A DNA stretch of 64,000 nt from Pseudomonas sp. CHM02 (GCF_000612585.1 NZ_JFCA01000039.1:1-64000); one strand, 5' to 3'. Counted from the first letter of the stretch, positions 17,229-26,448 are shown. The notes: generated by a model from the letters alone, not told the origin. Translations and numbers: made by a program.

Positions 17229-17819
17229 ATGAAAAAAGTCCTCCTGCTCAACGGCGGCAAGAAATTCGCTCACTCCGATGGTCGCTACAACAGCACCCTG
17301 CATGACGCCGCCGTGGCGGTGCTGGACCGCGCAGGCATCGACGTCAAAGTCACCCACATCGATGAAGGCTATGACGTTGCCGAAGAAGTCGCGAAATACC
17401 TCTGGGCCGATGTGATCATCTACCAGATGCCCGGCTGGTGGATGGGTGCACCGTGGATCGTCAAGAAGTACATCGACGAAGTCTTCACCGAAGGCCACGG
17501 CAGCCTGTACGCCAGCGACGGCCGCACCCGTTCCGACTCATCGCAGAAGTACGGCAGCGGTGGCTTGATCCAAGGCAAGCAGTACATGTTGTCGCTGACC
17601 TGGAACGCGCCGCAGCAAGCCTTCGACGACCCGACCGATTTCTTCGAAGCCAAGGGCGTTGACGCGGTGTACTTCCCGTTCCACAAGGCTAACGAGTTTC
17701 TCGGCATGACCGGCCTGCCTACCTTCCTGTGTGTGGACGTGATGAAGCGTCCGGCAATCGAGGCCGATGTTGTGCGCTACGAGCAGCATCTGGCGCAGGT
17801 GTTCAATTTCTCGGTATAA
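17229..17819 (+). CDS. mdaB: MdaB-like NAD(P)H:quinone oxidoreductase
   Basis: A 196-aa flavodoxin-fold FAD enzyme of the MdaB / modulator-of-drug-activity-B family, which reduces quinones by two electrons and protects against oxidative stress. The N-terminal KKVLLLNGGKKFAHSDGRYN is the phosphate-binding region. YQMPGWWMGAPWIVKKYIDEV (around residues 65-85) is diagnostic for MdaB, as are the TWNAP and TFLCVDVMKRP motifs. The start at 17229 excludes an atypical N-terminal extension. The downstream LysR gene, 30 bases on and in the same direction, may control it. Confidence 0.88.
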   Translation: MKKVLLLNGGKKFAHSDGRYNSTLHDAAVAVLDRAGIDVKVTHIDEGYDVAEEVAKYLWADVIIYQMPGWWMGAPWIVKKYIDEVFTEGHGSLYASDGRTRSDSSQKYGSGGLIQGKQYMLSLTWNAPQQAFDDPTDFFEAKGVDAVYFPFHKANEFLGMTGLPTFLCVDVMKRPAIEADVVRYEQHLAQVFNFSV

Positions 17820-17849
17820 GCTGCTGTGAACCGATAACGAGGAGCGCCT

Positions 17850-18746
17850 GTGAAAGCCCGATCCGATGAGCTACAGATCTTCGTCAGTGTGATTGAATGC
17901 GGTTCGATTTCCGCTGCCGCAGAGCAGGTCGGGCAGACGCCCTCGGCGGTCAGTCGCACCTTGTCGCGCCTGGAGGCCAAGCTCGACACCACGCTGATCA
18001 ACCGCACCACGCGGCGCATGGACCTGACCGAGGAGGGCAAATACTTCTTCGAACAGGCCAAGGTGATCCTGGCGCAGATGGATGAGCTGGAAGAGCGCCT
18101 GTCGTCACGTCAGAAAAAGCCGGCGGGGCGCCTGCGCATCAATGCCGCCGTGCCGTTCATGCTGCATGGAATCGTGCCGTATATCGCCGAATTTCGCAGC
18201 CTTTACCCGGAGATCCAGTTGGAGCTGAACAGCGATGACCTGATCATCGACCTGCTGGAGCAGAGCACCGATATCGCCATTCGCATCGGTGCCCTGGCCG
18301 ACTCTACCCTGCATGCGCGTTCCCTCGGCTGTACGCCGCTGCATATCCTCGCCAGCCCCGACTACCTCAAGCAATACGGCACGCCGACCACGGTCGCCGA
18401 GTTGGCTGACCACACCTTGCTGGGGTTCACCCAGACCGAAACCCTCAACCACTGGCCGCTGCGTCATGTGGAGGGCGACCGCTGGCTGATCCAGCCGAGC
18501 GTGGCGGCTTCCAGTGGCGAGACCTTGCGCCATTTGGCGCTGGAGGGGCAGGGCATCTGTTGCCTGTCGAACTTCATGACCATCGACGATATCGAGGCCG
18601 GGCGCCTGGTGCCGGTGCTGGAGGCGTTCAACAGCGGTTATCGCCAGCCGATCCACGCGGTGTTCTACCGCAACTCGCAATTGGCGTTGCGTATCCAGTG
18701 CTTCCTGGACTTTATCCAGGCCAAGCTGGCGCGGTATGCCTGCTGA
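17850..18746 (+). CDS. LysR-family regulator (CrgA/PecT-like subgroup)
   Basis: A 298-aa LysR protein with a GTG start preceded by GAGGAG at five bases. The helix-turn-helix at residues 18-65 reads SISAAAEQVGQTPSAVSRTLSRLEAKL with the RTTRRMDLTEEG continuation of the single-substrate quinone/dehydrogenase-linked LysR group. It sits between the mdaB-like quinone reductase and a dehydrogenase, one of which it probably regulates, possibly in response to quinones or electrophiles. This role is inference from context. Confidence 0.85.
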   Translation: MKARSDELQIFVSVIECGSISAAAEQVGQTPSAVSRTLSRLEAKLDTTLINRTTRRMDLTEEGKYFFEQAKVILAQMDELEERLSSRQKKPAGRLRINAAVPFMLHGIVPYIAEFRSLYPEIQLELNSDDLIIDLLEQSTDIAIRIGALADSTLHARSLGCTPLHILASPDYLKQYGTPTTVAELADHTLLGFTQTETLNHWPLRHVEGDRWLIQPSVAASSGETLRHLALEGQGICCLSNFMTIDDIEAGRLVPVLEAFNSGYRQPIHAVFYRNSQLALRIQCFLDFIQAKLARYAC

Positions 18747-18849
18747 TTCGTGACCTTGGCGCAAGAGTGAATTGGGCAATAGGGGCTTATTCGTCAGGGA
18801 TGCGCCCTTGATACTGGACTTATCACTTACCCAGTCAGGAGAACACTCC

Positions 18850-19743
18850 ATGAATGTATTCGTAACCGGCGCCGCAGGTTTTATCGGTGGTTCCATCGCC
18901 ACTGGCCTGGTCAAGGCTGGCCACACCGTAACCGGCCTAGTGCGCAGTGCCGAGCAAGCGGCTGAAATGACCGCCCTGGGCATCACTCCGGTGATCGGCA
19001 CCCTCGATGACGCTGCTGTACTGACCGAGCAAGCGCAGAAGGCTGATGCGGTGATCAATGCCGCGAGCAGCGACCATCGCGCCGCCGTGGAAACCCTGCT
19101 GGCGGCCTTGAAGGGCTCGAACAAGCCATTCCTGCACACCAGCGGTTCGAGCATTGTCGGGGATGCGTCGGGTGGCAAGTCCAGCGATGTCATCTACTTC
19201 GAAGACAACCTGCCGGAACCGACGGTCGACAAGGCTGCCCGCGTGGCCATCGACAATCTGATCCTGGCGGCTGCCAAGGATGGGGTGAACTCGGCAGTAA
19301 TCTGCAACACGTTGATCTACGGCCACAGCCTGGGTGTGAAGCGCGACAGCGTGCAACTGCCGCGTCTGCTCAAGCAGGCACGTAAAAGCGGTGTGGTGCG
19401 CCATGTGGGCACCGGGCAGAACATCTGGTCCAACGTGCACGTTGAAGACGTGGTGGCGTTGTACCTGCTGGCACTGACCAGGAACGTTCCGGGCACCTTC
19501 TACTTCGTGGAAAGCGGCGAAGCGTCTTTTATCGACATGACCACCGCCATCGCCGAAGCGCTGAACCTGGGTAAACCGCAGGATTGGCCATTGGCTGACG
19601 CCGAAGCCGAGTGGGGTTATGAAATGGCCAACTACGGCCTGGGCTCCAACAGCCGCGTGCGTGGCAAGCATGCCCGTGAAGTGTTGGGCTGGGCGCCGAA
19701 GCGTACATCGGTGGTGGAGTGGATTCGCAACGAGATGGTGTGA
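18850..19743 (+). CDS. NAD-dependent epimerase/dehydratase (atypical SDR)
   Basis: A 297-aa Rossmann enzyme. The N-terminal FVTGAAGFIGGSIATGLV is the GxxGxxG NAD(P) motif. It lacks a clear YxxxK in the usual place, which places it in the atypical extended SDR group (NmrA/ActC-like). Residues about 100-120 (FLHTSGSSIVGD) and the C-terminal SRVRGKHAREVLGWAPK are typical of that group. The ATG at 18850 has a GGAGAACACTCC stretch upstream. It follows the LysR gene by 103 bases. The substrate is unknown. Confidence 0.8.
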   Translation: MNVFVTGAAGFIGGSIATGLVKAGHTVTGLVRSAEQAAEMTALGITPVIGTLDDAAVLTEQAQKADAVINAASSDHRAAVETLLAALKGSNKPFLHTSGSSIVGDASGGKSSDVIYFEDNLPEPTVDKAARVAIDNLILAAAKDGVNSAVICNTLIYGHSLGVKRDSVQLPRLLKQARKSGVVRHVGTGQNIWSNVHVEDVVALYLLALTRNVPGTFYFVESGEASFIDMTTAIAEALNLGKPQDWPLADAEAEWGYEMANYGLGSNSRVRGKHAREVLGWAPKRTSVVEWIRNEMV

Positions 19744-19754
19744 TACCCACCCCC

Positions 19755-19833
19755 TGGAGCCGGCTTGCCGGCGATGGCGACCTTGGATCGTGTTTCGATT
19801 TCAAGGGCCTCATCGCCGGCAAGCCGGCTCCTA
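19755..19833. repeat. REP inverted pair
   Basis: Arms TGGAGCCGGCTTGCCGGCGA and its inverse lie between the epimerase and the SulP gene, close to the SulP promoter region. Confidence 0.8.
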
Positions 19834-19898
19834 CTGGTTCTGCCCTCTGTAATTCCGTACCATTCCCCGCCTTATCCCCCGCAATGCCCTGGTACCTC

Positions 19899-21344
19899 AT
19901 GAACCTCACCCGTCTGCGCGCCGATGCCCTGGCCGGCCTTACCACGTCTTTTGCGTTGCTGCCCGAATGCATTGCCTTTGCCTTGGTGGCCCACCTCAAT
20001 CCGCTGATGGGGCTCTACGGCGCCTTTATCATCTGCACGCTCACGGCATTATTTGGTGGTCGCCCAGGCATGGTGTCCGGTGCAGCGGGCTCAATGGCGG
20101 TGGTGATCGTTGCGCTGGTGGTGCAACACGGCGTTGAGTATCTACTGGCCACGGTGTTGTTGGGCGGGCTGATCATGGTCGCCTTCGGCCTGCTGCGCCT
20201 GGGCAAGCTGGTGCGCATGGTGCCGCATCCGGTGATGCTGGGGTTCGTCAACGGTCTGGCGATCATCATTGCCCTGGCGCAATTGGAGCATTTCAAGAGC
20301 GGTGAGCACTGGCTCAGTGGCACGCCGCTGTACGTGATGACCGGCCTGGTGCTGGTGACCATGGCCATCGTCTACCTGCTGCCGCGCATCACCCGCGCCG
20401 TGCCGCCCGCGTTGGTGGCGATCCTTGGCGTCGGCCTGGCGGTGTACCTGCTCGGCCTGCCCACGCGCACGCTGGGCGACATGGCCCACATTGCCGGCGG
20501 CCTGCCGACCTTCTCGCTGCCGCAAATTCCGTGGACCCTGGACACCCTGGGCATCATCGCCCCCTACGCATTCCTGATGGCCATGGTCGGGCTGTTGGAA
20601 ACCTTGTTGACCCTCAACCTCACCGACGAAATCACCGAGACCCGTGGTTACCCCGACCGCGAAAGCGTGGCCCTGGGCGCGGCGAATATGGTCTCGGGCC
20701 TGTTCGGCGGCATGGGTGGCTGCGCGATGATCGGGCAGACCGTGATCAACCTCAGTTCCGGCGGGCGCGGGCGTTTCTCGGGGGTGTTTGCCGGGGTGAT
20801 GATCCTGTTGTTCATTCTGTTCCTGTCACCGTTTATCGAGAGGATCCCGCTGGCGGCGCTGGTGGGCGTGATGTTCGTGGTGTCCCAACAGACCTTTGCC
20901 TGGGCGTCGCTGCGGGTGATCAACAAGGTGCCGCTCAATGACGTGCTGGTGATTATCGCGGTGACCGTCATCACCGTGTTCACCGACCTGGCCACGGCGG
21001 TGCTGTGCGGGATTGTGATTGCAGCGCTGAATTTCGCCTGGCAACAAGCGCGGGAGTTGTATGCGGATGAGCATCTGGAAGCCGACGGCAGCAAGCTCTA
21101 TCGCCTGCATGGCACGTTGTTCTTTGCCTCGACCACGCCGTTCTTGAATCAATTCGACCCGGCCAATGACCCGGCCCAGGTGACGCTGGATTGCCGTCAC
21201 CTGAGCTTTGTCGACTATTCAGCGATTGCTGCGCTGATGACCCTGCGTGAGCGTTACACCAAGGCCGGCAAGCACCTGCGGGTACTGCATCTGTCCGAGC
21301 GCTGCAAGAAGCTGCTCAAGCGCGCCAAGGTTCATCACGACTGA
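19899..21344 (+). CDS. SulP/SLC26-family anion transporter
   Basis: A 481-aa membrane protein. The first 390 residues form about 12 helices with the SulP signature (ALLPECIAFALVAHLNPLMG in helix 1 and 2, and GCAMIGQTVINLSSGGR). A C-terminal STAS domain (residues 395-481; VTLDCRHLSFVDYSAIAAL) follows, as in sulfate, bicarbonate or dicarboxylate carriers. Starts at 19884 and 19899 are both possible; the latter gives a typical MNLTRLRADALAGL N-terminus. The transported anion cannot be told from the sequence. Confidence 0.88.
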   Translation: MNLTRLRADALAGLTTSFALLPECIAFALVAHLNPLMGLYGAFIICTLTALFGGRPGMVSGAAGSMAVVIVALVVQHGVEYLLATVLLGGLIMVAFGLLRLGKLVRMVPHPVMLGFVNGLAIIIALAQLEHFKSGEHWLSGTPLYVMTGLVLVTMAIVYLLPRITRAVPPALVAILGVGLAVYLLGLPTRTLGDMAHIAGGLPTFSLPQIPWTLDTLGIIAPYAFLMAMVGLLETLLTLNLTDEITETRGYPDRESVALGAANMVSGLFGGMGGCAMIGQTVINLSSGGRGRFSGVFAGVMILLFILFLSPFIERIPLAALVGVMFVVSQQTFAWASLRVINKVPLNDVLVIIAVTVITVFTDLATAVLCGIVIAALNFAWQQARELYADEHLEADGSKLYRLHGTLFFASTTPFLNQFDPANDPAQVTLDCRHLSFVDYSAIAALMTLRERYTKAGKHLRVLHLSERCKKLLKRAKVHHD

Positions 21345-21370
21345 CCTCGGGGCGATGGCGTTTGTGGGAT

Positions 21371-21398
21371 CGCCATCGCCGGCAAGCCGGCTCCTACC
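21371..21398. repeat. Half REP element
   Basis: CGCCATCGCCGGCAAGCCGG followed by CTCCTACC is one arm of the same subfamily as 19755-19833, in the gap between convergent SulP and the LprI-like gene. Confidence 0.6.
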
Positions 21399-21404
21399 GT
21401 GCGT

Positions 21405-21785
21405 TTATGGCCCTACCAGGTCTTCCAATTCCTGGGCGCGGGTCTGGGTCATGTCGAGCACGCAGCCGGAGCCGTTGACCTGGTCGATGGTGCCGCCGGT
21501 GGCGGAGCCCGCGAAGCCGCAATTGGCGTCACGGTACTGTATCCACAAGCGCTGCACGTCCTGCAGTTGCTGCTTGCGTGCGCCTTCCTGGGCGGCGAGG
21601 GCGGTCTTGTAGGCCCTGTTCAGACGCGCGTCCTGCACCTTGGCTTCCTTGGCGTTGCAATTGACCATGTCCGCGGTGGTGTTGGCGCTGTCCATGCATT
21701 TTTTCAATGCCGCGTTGTCGGCGGCCGAGGCAGTGCCGCACAGGGCAAGTAACAGCGCGCTGGCGGCAAGGGAGGTACGAATCAT
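21405..21785 (-). CDS. LprI/DUF1311-family periplasmic protein
   Basis: A 126-aa secreted protein. The N-terminus MIRTSLAASALLLALCGTASAA is a Sec signal peptide with cleavage after ASA near residue 21. The mature part has the four-cysteine lysozyme-inhibitor LprI pattern (KKCMDSANTTADMVNC, then DANCGF and GSGC) and the LNRAYKTALA motif of DUF1311. Such proteins sit in the periplasm and some inhibit lysozyme. It stands alone between convergent and divergent neighbours, so context adds nothing. Confidence 0.85.
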   Translation of the reverse strand: MIRTSLAASALLLALCGTASAADNAALKKCMDSANTTADMVNCNAKEAKVQDARLNRAYKTALAAQEGARKQQLQDVQRLWIQYRDANCGFAGSATGGTIDQVNGSGCVLDMTQTRAQELEDLVGP

Positions 21786-22032
21786 GGTCGGTTTCCTGGG
21801 CATGAGGGGAGGCGCATTCTATGACTCGATGGCGCCCGCTGAGTTTCCGGCATCGGCGGATCTTCATGTAAGAACACCCCCCGAATTTTCATGAAGGGTT
21901 GTCGCACATATCCCAACGCGACACCGCTTATCTGTGGGCGAAAATTACTTTCATAAAAATTGAAAATGCTCTTCGGTAATGATTTATGAGTTTCACAACC
22001 AATTCGACGTGACCCTTTCCGAGGAGTACCGC

Positions 22033-23382
22033 ATGGCCGCATCACCGGGCTTCGGGCTATTGGCATACGCCGCCATCGCCATCATTGCTTTGATCGTGCT
22101 GATTGCACGTTACCGGCTCAACCCGTTTATCGTCATCACCCTGGTGTCCATCGGCCTGGCGCTGATGGCCGGGATGCCGGCGGACACCATCATGGGGTCC
22201 TACGAAGCAGGCGTCGGCAAGACCCTGGGGCATATCGCCCTGGTCGTCGCACTGGGCACCATGCTGGGCAAGATGATGGCCGAGTCCGGCGGTGCCGAGC
22301 AGGTGGCGCGCACCTTGATCAGCCGATTCGGCGAGCGCAACGCCCACTGGGCCATGGTATGCATCGCCTTCTTGGTGGGGCTGCCGCTGTTTTTCGAAGT
22401 CGGTTTTGTGTTGCTGGTGCCGATCGCGTTTACCGTGGCACGGCGGGTGGGCGTGTCGATCCTGATGGTCGGGCTGCCGATGGTCGCCGGTCTGTCGGTG
22501 GTGCACGCGCTGGTACCGCCGCACCCGGCGGCGATGATGGCGGTGCTGGCGTATAACGCGTCGGTGGGGCAGACCGTGCTGTATGCGATTTTGATCGGCA
22601 TTCCTACGGCGATCATTGCCGGCCCGGTCTACGCCAAATTCATCGTGCCGCGTATTCACCTGCCGGCGGAGAACCCGCTGGAACGTCAGTTCATCGAGCG
22701 TGAGCCGCGTACACGTTTGCCGAGTTTCGCATTGACCATGGGCACCATCCTGTTGCCGGTGGTGCTGATGATGATCGGTGGCTGGGCCAATGTGATTTCC
22801 ACGCCAGGCACCGGGTTCAACCAGTTCCTGTTGTTTATCGGCAACTCGGTGATCGCGCTGCTGGTGGCAACCCTGGTGAGTTTCTGGACGCTGGGCCTGG
22901 CCCAGGGCTTCAACCGCGAGTCGATTCTCAGGTTCACCAATGAATGCCTGGCGCCGACCGCCAGCATCACCTTGCTGGTGGGCGCGGGGGGCGGTTTGAA
23001 TCGCATCCTGGTGGATGCGGGTGTTACCAACGAAATTCTCGGCCTGGCCCATGCTTTCCATCTGTCGCCGCTGGTGATGGGTTGGCTGTTTGCCGCACTG
23101 ATGCGGATCGCCACTGGTTCGGCCACGGTGGCCATGACCACCGCGTCCGGCGTGGTTGCGCCGGTGGCCATGGGACTGGGTTATCCACACCCGGAATTGC
23201 TGGTGCTGGCCACGGGGGCGGGCTCGGTGATCTTTTCCCACGTGAATGACGGCGGCTTCTGGCTGATCAAGGAATACTTCAATATGACGGTGATCCAGAC
23301 CTTCAAGACCTGGACCGTGCTGGAGACTTTGATTTCTGTGGTGGCCTTCGGTCTCACCTACGGCCTGTCTCTTGTTTTATGA
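22033..23382 (+). CDS. GntP-family permease (gluconate / organic acid:H+ symporter)
   Basis: A 449-aa integral membrane protein of the Gnt symporter family. VALGTMLGKMMAESGGAEQVARTL, GLPLFFEVGFVLLVPI and the C-terminal FSHVNDGGFWLIKEYFNMT are family hallmarks. The ATG at 22033 has GAGGAG six bases before it. It heads a same-direction cluster with an RpiR regulator (23409) and a D-aminoacylase (24271). The context points to uptake of a substrate of the D-aminoacylase pathway, such as an N-acyl-D-amino acid or D-serine-like compound, rather than gluconate; this is inference. Confidence 0.88.
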   Translation: MAASPGFGLLAYAAIAIIALIVLIARYRLNPFIVITLVSIGLALMAGMPADTIMGSYEAGVGKTLGHIALVVALGTMLGKMMAESGGAEQVARTLISRFGERNAHWAMVCIAFLVGLPLFFEVGFVLLVPIAFTVARRVGVSILMVGLPMVAGLSVVHALVPPHPAAMMAVLAYNASVGQTVLYAILIGIPTAIIAGPVYAKFIVPRIHLPAENPLERQFIEREPRTRLPSFALTMGTILLPVVLMMIGGWANVISTPGTGFNQFLLFIGNSVIALLVATLVSFWTLGLAQGFNRESILRFTNECLAPTASITLLVGAGGGLNRILVDAGVTNEILGLAHAFHLSPLVMGWLFAALMRIATGSATVAMTTASGVVAPVAMGLGYPHPELLVLATGAGSVIFSHVNDGGFWLIKEYFNMTVIQTFKTWTVLETLISVVAFGLTYGLSLVL

Positions 23383-23408
23383 GCCTCACCTTATAACCCG
23401 GAGCCCCC

Positions 23409-24269
23409 ATGGACATCCTCTACCAGATCCGCGCCCGCCAGGACTCCTTCAGCGCCGGTGAAGGGCGTATCGCCAAGCTGATGCTCGATGACGTGGGTTT
23501 TGCCGCGTCCGCCAGCCTGGAAGCGTTGTCTCAACGGGCCGAGGTCAGCACCGCCACCCTGTCGCGGTTCGCGCGCAGCGTGGGCTGCCGGGATTTGCGT
23601 GACTTGCGCCTGCAATTGGCCCAGGCCAGCGGGGTCGGCAGTCGCTTCCTCGATCCTGCGGGGTTGCCGGAGCAGTCGGCATTCCATCGGCAGATCCTGG
23701 GGGATATCGAGGCAACGTTGCGTCAGCATTTGTCGGGGTTCAACCAGGCGAGCTTCGTCGACGCGGTCAACCTGCTGGGCAAGGCGCGGATGATCCACTC
23801 ATTCGGCATGGGCGGCCCATCGAGCCTGTGCAGCGACGAGCTGCAGGTGCGCCTGGTACGCCTGGGCTATCCGATTGCCGCTTGCCATGACCCGGTGATG
23901 ATGCGCGTCACGGCGGCAACACTGGGGCCGGAGCATGCGCTGATCGTGTGTTCGTTGACCGGCCTGACCCCTGAGCTGCTGGACGTGGTGGAACTGGCGC
24001 GCAACTACGACGCGCGCATTGTCGCCATCACCCTGGCCGACTCGCCGTTGGCTCGGCTGGCGGATGTGCTGCTGCCCCTGCAACCGGCCGAAACCAGCTT
24101 TATCTACAAGCCCACTGCCGCACGCTACGGAATGCTGCTGGCCATTGACCTGCTCGCCACCGAGTTGGCGCTGGCCTTGCCGGACGACAACCAGGAACGC
24201 CTGCGCCGGATCAAGCTGGCCCTGGACGATTATCGCGGCGGCCCTGACAGCCTGCCGCTTGGAGACTGA
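23409..24269 (+). CDS. RpiR-family transcriptional regulator
   Basis: A 286-aa protein with an N-terminal RpiR-type helix-turn-helix (residues 1-75; SLEALSQRAEVSTATLSRFARSVGC) and a C-terminal SIS phosphosugar/amino-sugar-binding domain (residues 110-250; IHSFGMGGPSSLCSDELQ and LIVCSLTGLTPELLDVVELA). It starts 27 bases after the GntP gene and stops one base before the D-aminoacylase start, so it is part of that operon and probably its local regulator. Confidence 0.92.
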   Translation: MDILYQIRARQDSFSAGEGRIAKLMLDDVGFAASASLEALSQRAEVSTATLSRFARSVGCRDLRDLRLQLAQASGVGSRFLDPAGLPEQSAFHRQILGDIEATLRQHLSGFNQASFVDAVNLLGKARMIHSFGMGGPSSLCSDELQVRLVRLGYPIAACHDPVMMRVTAATLGPEHALIVCSLTGLTPELLDVVELARNYDARIVAITLADSPLARLADVLLPLQPAETSFIYKPTAARYGMLLAIDLLATELALALPDDNQERLRRIKLALDDYRGGPDSLPLGD

Positions 24270-24270
24270 T

Positions 24271-25734
24271 ATGAAGTACGACACGTTGATTCGCCAGGCG
24301 CTGATCATTGATGGCAGCAACACGCCAGGCTATGTGGCCGATGTGGGGCTGCGCGACGGGCGTATCGAGACGATTGGCGATTTGTCGGCAGCCGTGGCCG
24401 AGCATGAAATCGAGGCGGCGGGCCGCGTGTTGGCGCCGGGTTTCATCGACGTGCATACCCACGATGACACGGTGGTGATCCGCCATCCGCAGATGCTGCC
24501 CAAGCTCAGCCAGGGCGTGACCACGGTGATTGTCGGCAACTGTGGCATCAGTGCGTCGCCGGTGAGCTTGCGCAGCGATCCGCCGGACCCGATGAATTTG
24601 TTGGGCAAACGTGAGGCCTTTACGTACCCGCGTTTTGCCGATTACCGCGCAGCGGTCGAAGGCGCGCATCCGGCGGTGAACGTCGCGGCGTTGATTGGCC
24701 ACACTGCGTTGCGCAGCAACCATATGGACGACCTGCACCGCACCGCCTCGGCGGATGAAATCGCGGCGATGCGCGTGCAGTTGCACGAGAGCCTCGAAGC
24801 CGGCGCCCTCGGTTTATCCACAGGCCTGGCCTACGCCAGTGCATTCAACGCCGAGACCGATGAAGTGCTGCAGTTGAGTGAAGAACTCACCGCGTTCGGT
24901 GCGGTGTACACCACCCACTTGCGCAGTGAATTCGAACCGGTGCTGGAGGCCATGGATGAAGCCTTCCTGATCGGCCGGCATGCCCAGGTGCCGGTGATCA
25001 TTTCCCACCTCAAATGTGCCGGCGCCGGTAACTGGGGGCGTAGTCCGCAGTTGCTGGCGTCGCTGGAGCTGGCAGCGAAAACCCATCCGGTGGGGTGTGA
25101 TTGCTACCCCTATGCCGCGAGCTCTTCGACCCTGGATCTCAAGCAGGTGACCGATGCGTTTCGTATCACCATCACCTGGTCGACGCCGCACCCGGAAATG
25201 GGCGGGCGCGATTTGCAGGATATTGCCGCTGAGTGGGACGTTTCGTTGATGGACGCCGCCCGCCGGCTACAACCGGCAGGGGCGGTGTATTACGGGATGG
25301 ATGAAGCCGATGTGCGACGGATCCTGTCGCACCCGCTGTCGATGGTGGGGTCGGATGGGCTGCCCGAGGACCCGTTTCCACATCCACGTTTGTGGGGCGC
25401 GTTTCCGCGGGTATTGGGGCATTTCAGCCGCGATGTCGGGTTGTTCCCATTGCATACCGCCGTGCACAAGATGACTGGCTTGTCGGCGGCGCGGTTTGGC
25501 CTGGCTGAACGGGGTGAAATCCGCGAAGGGCACTGGGCCGACCTGGTGTTGTTCGACCCGTTGCGCGTGCGCGACGTGGCGGATTTCAAGGAACCGCAGC
25601 GTGCGGCGGAGGGCATCGATGAGGTGTGGGTCAACGGGGTGTTGAGCTACAGCGGTGGGCAGGCGAAGGGGCAGCGGCAGGGTCGGTTCCTGGCACGCAG
25701 CGGGGATTTGCGTCGCAGGTTTTCGTCTCTATAG
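24271..25734 (+). CDS. N-acyl-D-amino-acid deacylase (D-aminoacylase)
   Basis: A 487-aa amidohydrolase-superfamily enzyme. The metal motif HTHDD is at residues 62-66. The ligand-type cysteine of this family is C91 in VGNCGISASP, and later histidines (THLRSE around residue 212, and ISHLKCAGAGNWG) complete the site. The DGLPEDPFPHPRLWGAFPR segment is diagnostic of D-aminoacylases. It removes acyl groups from N-acyl-D-amino acids. It lies one base after the RpiR regulator and is the third gene after the GntP permease. A VIMA-type dehydrogenase or RidA was looked for downstream and is absent. Confidence 0.9.
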   Translation: MKYDTLIRQALIIDGSNTPGYVADVGLRDGRIETIGDLSAAVAEHEIEAAGRVLAPGFIDVHTHDDTVVIRHPQMLPKLSQGVTTVIVGNCGISASPVSLRSDPPDPMNLLGKREAFTYPRFADYRAAVEGAHPAVNVAALIGHTALRSNHMDDLHRTASADEIAAMRVQLHESLEAGALGLSTGLAYASAFNAETDEVLQLSEELTAFGAVYTTHLRSEFEPVLEAMDEAFLIGRHAQVPVIISHLKCAGAGNWGRSPQLLASLELAAKTHPVGCDCYPYAASSSTLDLKQVTDAFRITITWSTPHPEMGGRDLQDIAAEWDVSLMDAARRLQPAGAVYYGMDEADVRRILSHPLSMVGSDGLPEDPFPHPRLWGAFPRVLGHFSRDVGLFPLHTAVHKMTGLSAARFGLAERGEIREGHWADLVLFDPLRVRDVADFKEPQRAAEGIDEVWVNGVLSYSGGQAKGQRQGRFLARSGDLRRRFSSL

Positions 25735-25763
25735 TGGGCGCTCTCATACACGGAGCGGTCACC

Positions 25764-26132
25764 ATGCACTTAGGAAAAGTCACCCCCATTCTGCGAATTT
25801 TCGACGAGGCCAAGGCGCTGGAATTCTACGTCGACTTCCTGGGGTTCAAGGTGGATTGGCAGCATCGTTTCGAGGCGAATTTCCCGCTGTATCTGCAGGT
25901 GTCTCTGGGCGACTGTGTGCTGCATTTGACTGAGCACCATGGCGATGCCTCGCCGGGTGCGGCGGTGCGGATCCAGGCGCAAGGCGTGGACGCCTATCAG
26001 CAGCAGTTGGCGGGCAAGGACTATCGGTATGCCAAGCCCGGGGTTGAGGAAACGCCCTGGGGCTCGCGAGAGATGAGCATCAAGGATCCGTTTGGGAACC
26101 GCGTGGTGTTTGTCGAGGAAGGCGAGGGCTGA
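25764..26132 (+). CDS. Glyoxalase/bleomycin-resistance-fold protein
   Basis: A 122-aa single-domain VOC-fold protein. GKVTPILRIFDEAKALEFYVDFLGFKV is the start of the first beta-alpha-beta-beta-beta module and MSIKDPFGNRVVFVEE the end of the second. Proteins of this short type act as metal-dependent dioxygenases or lyases, or bind bleomycin. It begins 29 bases after the D-aminoacylase and is closed by a terminator, so it may share that transcript. No specific activity is predicted. Confidence 0.8.
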   Translation: MHLGKVTPILRIFDEAKALEFYVDFLGFKVDWQHRFEANFPLYLQVSLGDCVLHLTEHHGDASPGAAVRIQAQGVDAYQQQLAGKDYRYAKPGVEETPWGSREMSIKDPFGNRVVFVEEGEG

Positions 26133-26151
26133 AGGGCGAATCGCAGGCAAT

Positions 26152-26181
26152 AAAAAACCGCCTTGGCAGGGCGGTTTTTTT
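26152..26181 (+). terminator. Intrinsic terminator after the glyoxalase-fold gene
   Basis: Hairpin AAAAAACCGCCTTGGCAGGG continuing CGG with seven T follows the stop codon at 26132 by 20 bases. It ends the 22033-26132 gene block. Confidence 0.9.
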
Positions 26182-26190
26182 GCAATCCCA

Positions 26191-26442
26191 GTGAGTGGCC
26201 GGGGTTGGTCGCTCAACGATGCGTTGGCCCGCGTCCAAAGGCCCACATGTTCCGGTAAGTGCGCTGGAGGTAAGGCCCCACTCACGGAGGGCCGAGTATG
26301 TCCACGTTTGCATGACGTACGTGGAACCTCGTAGTGAACTGCCTGCGTGCTTATCACGTCTGGAAGTTACTGCGGGACAGCTTCGATGACCGCTAAGGTC
26401 TGAGAAGTGAAGCCGCCCCGGTTTAGGCCGAGGCGGCTTTTT
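26191..26442 (+). ncRNA. Candidate structured small RNA ending in an intrinsic terminator
   Basis: The 316-base gap 26133-26448 has no convincing gene but contains ordered secondary structure: an 8-bp long-range stem (GTGAGTGG at 26191 with CCACTCAC at 26278), a 7-bp hairpin (TCCACGT at 26301 with ACGTGGA at 26319) and a 7-bp terminator stem (AGCCGCC near 26411, GGCGGCT near 26432) followed by five T. The arrangement is that of an independent sRNA on the plus strand. I do not recognise the family. The terminator could instead serve only the upstream or convergent gene. Confidence 0.35.
26410..26442 (+). terminator. Intrinsic terminator
   Basis: AAGCCGCC, a 13-base loop and AGGCGGCTTTTT form a GC stem with a T tract. 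It lies seven bases past the convergent chemoreceptor stop, so its T tract points to plus-strand termination. Confidence 0.7.
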
Positions 26443-26448
26443 GGTTTC

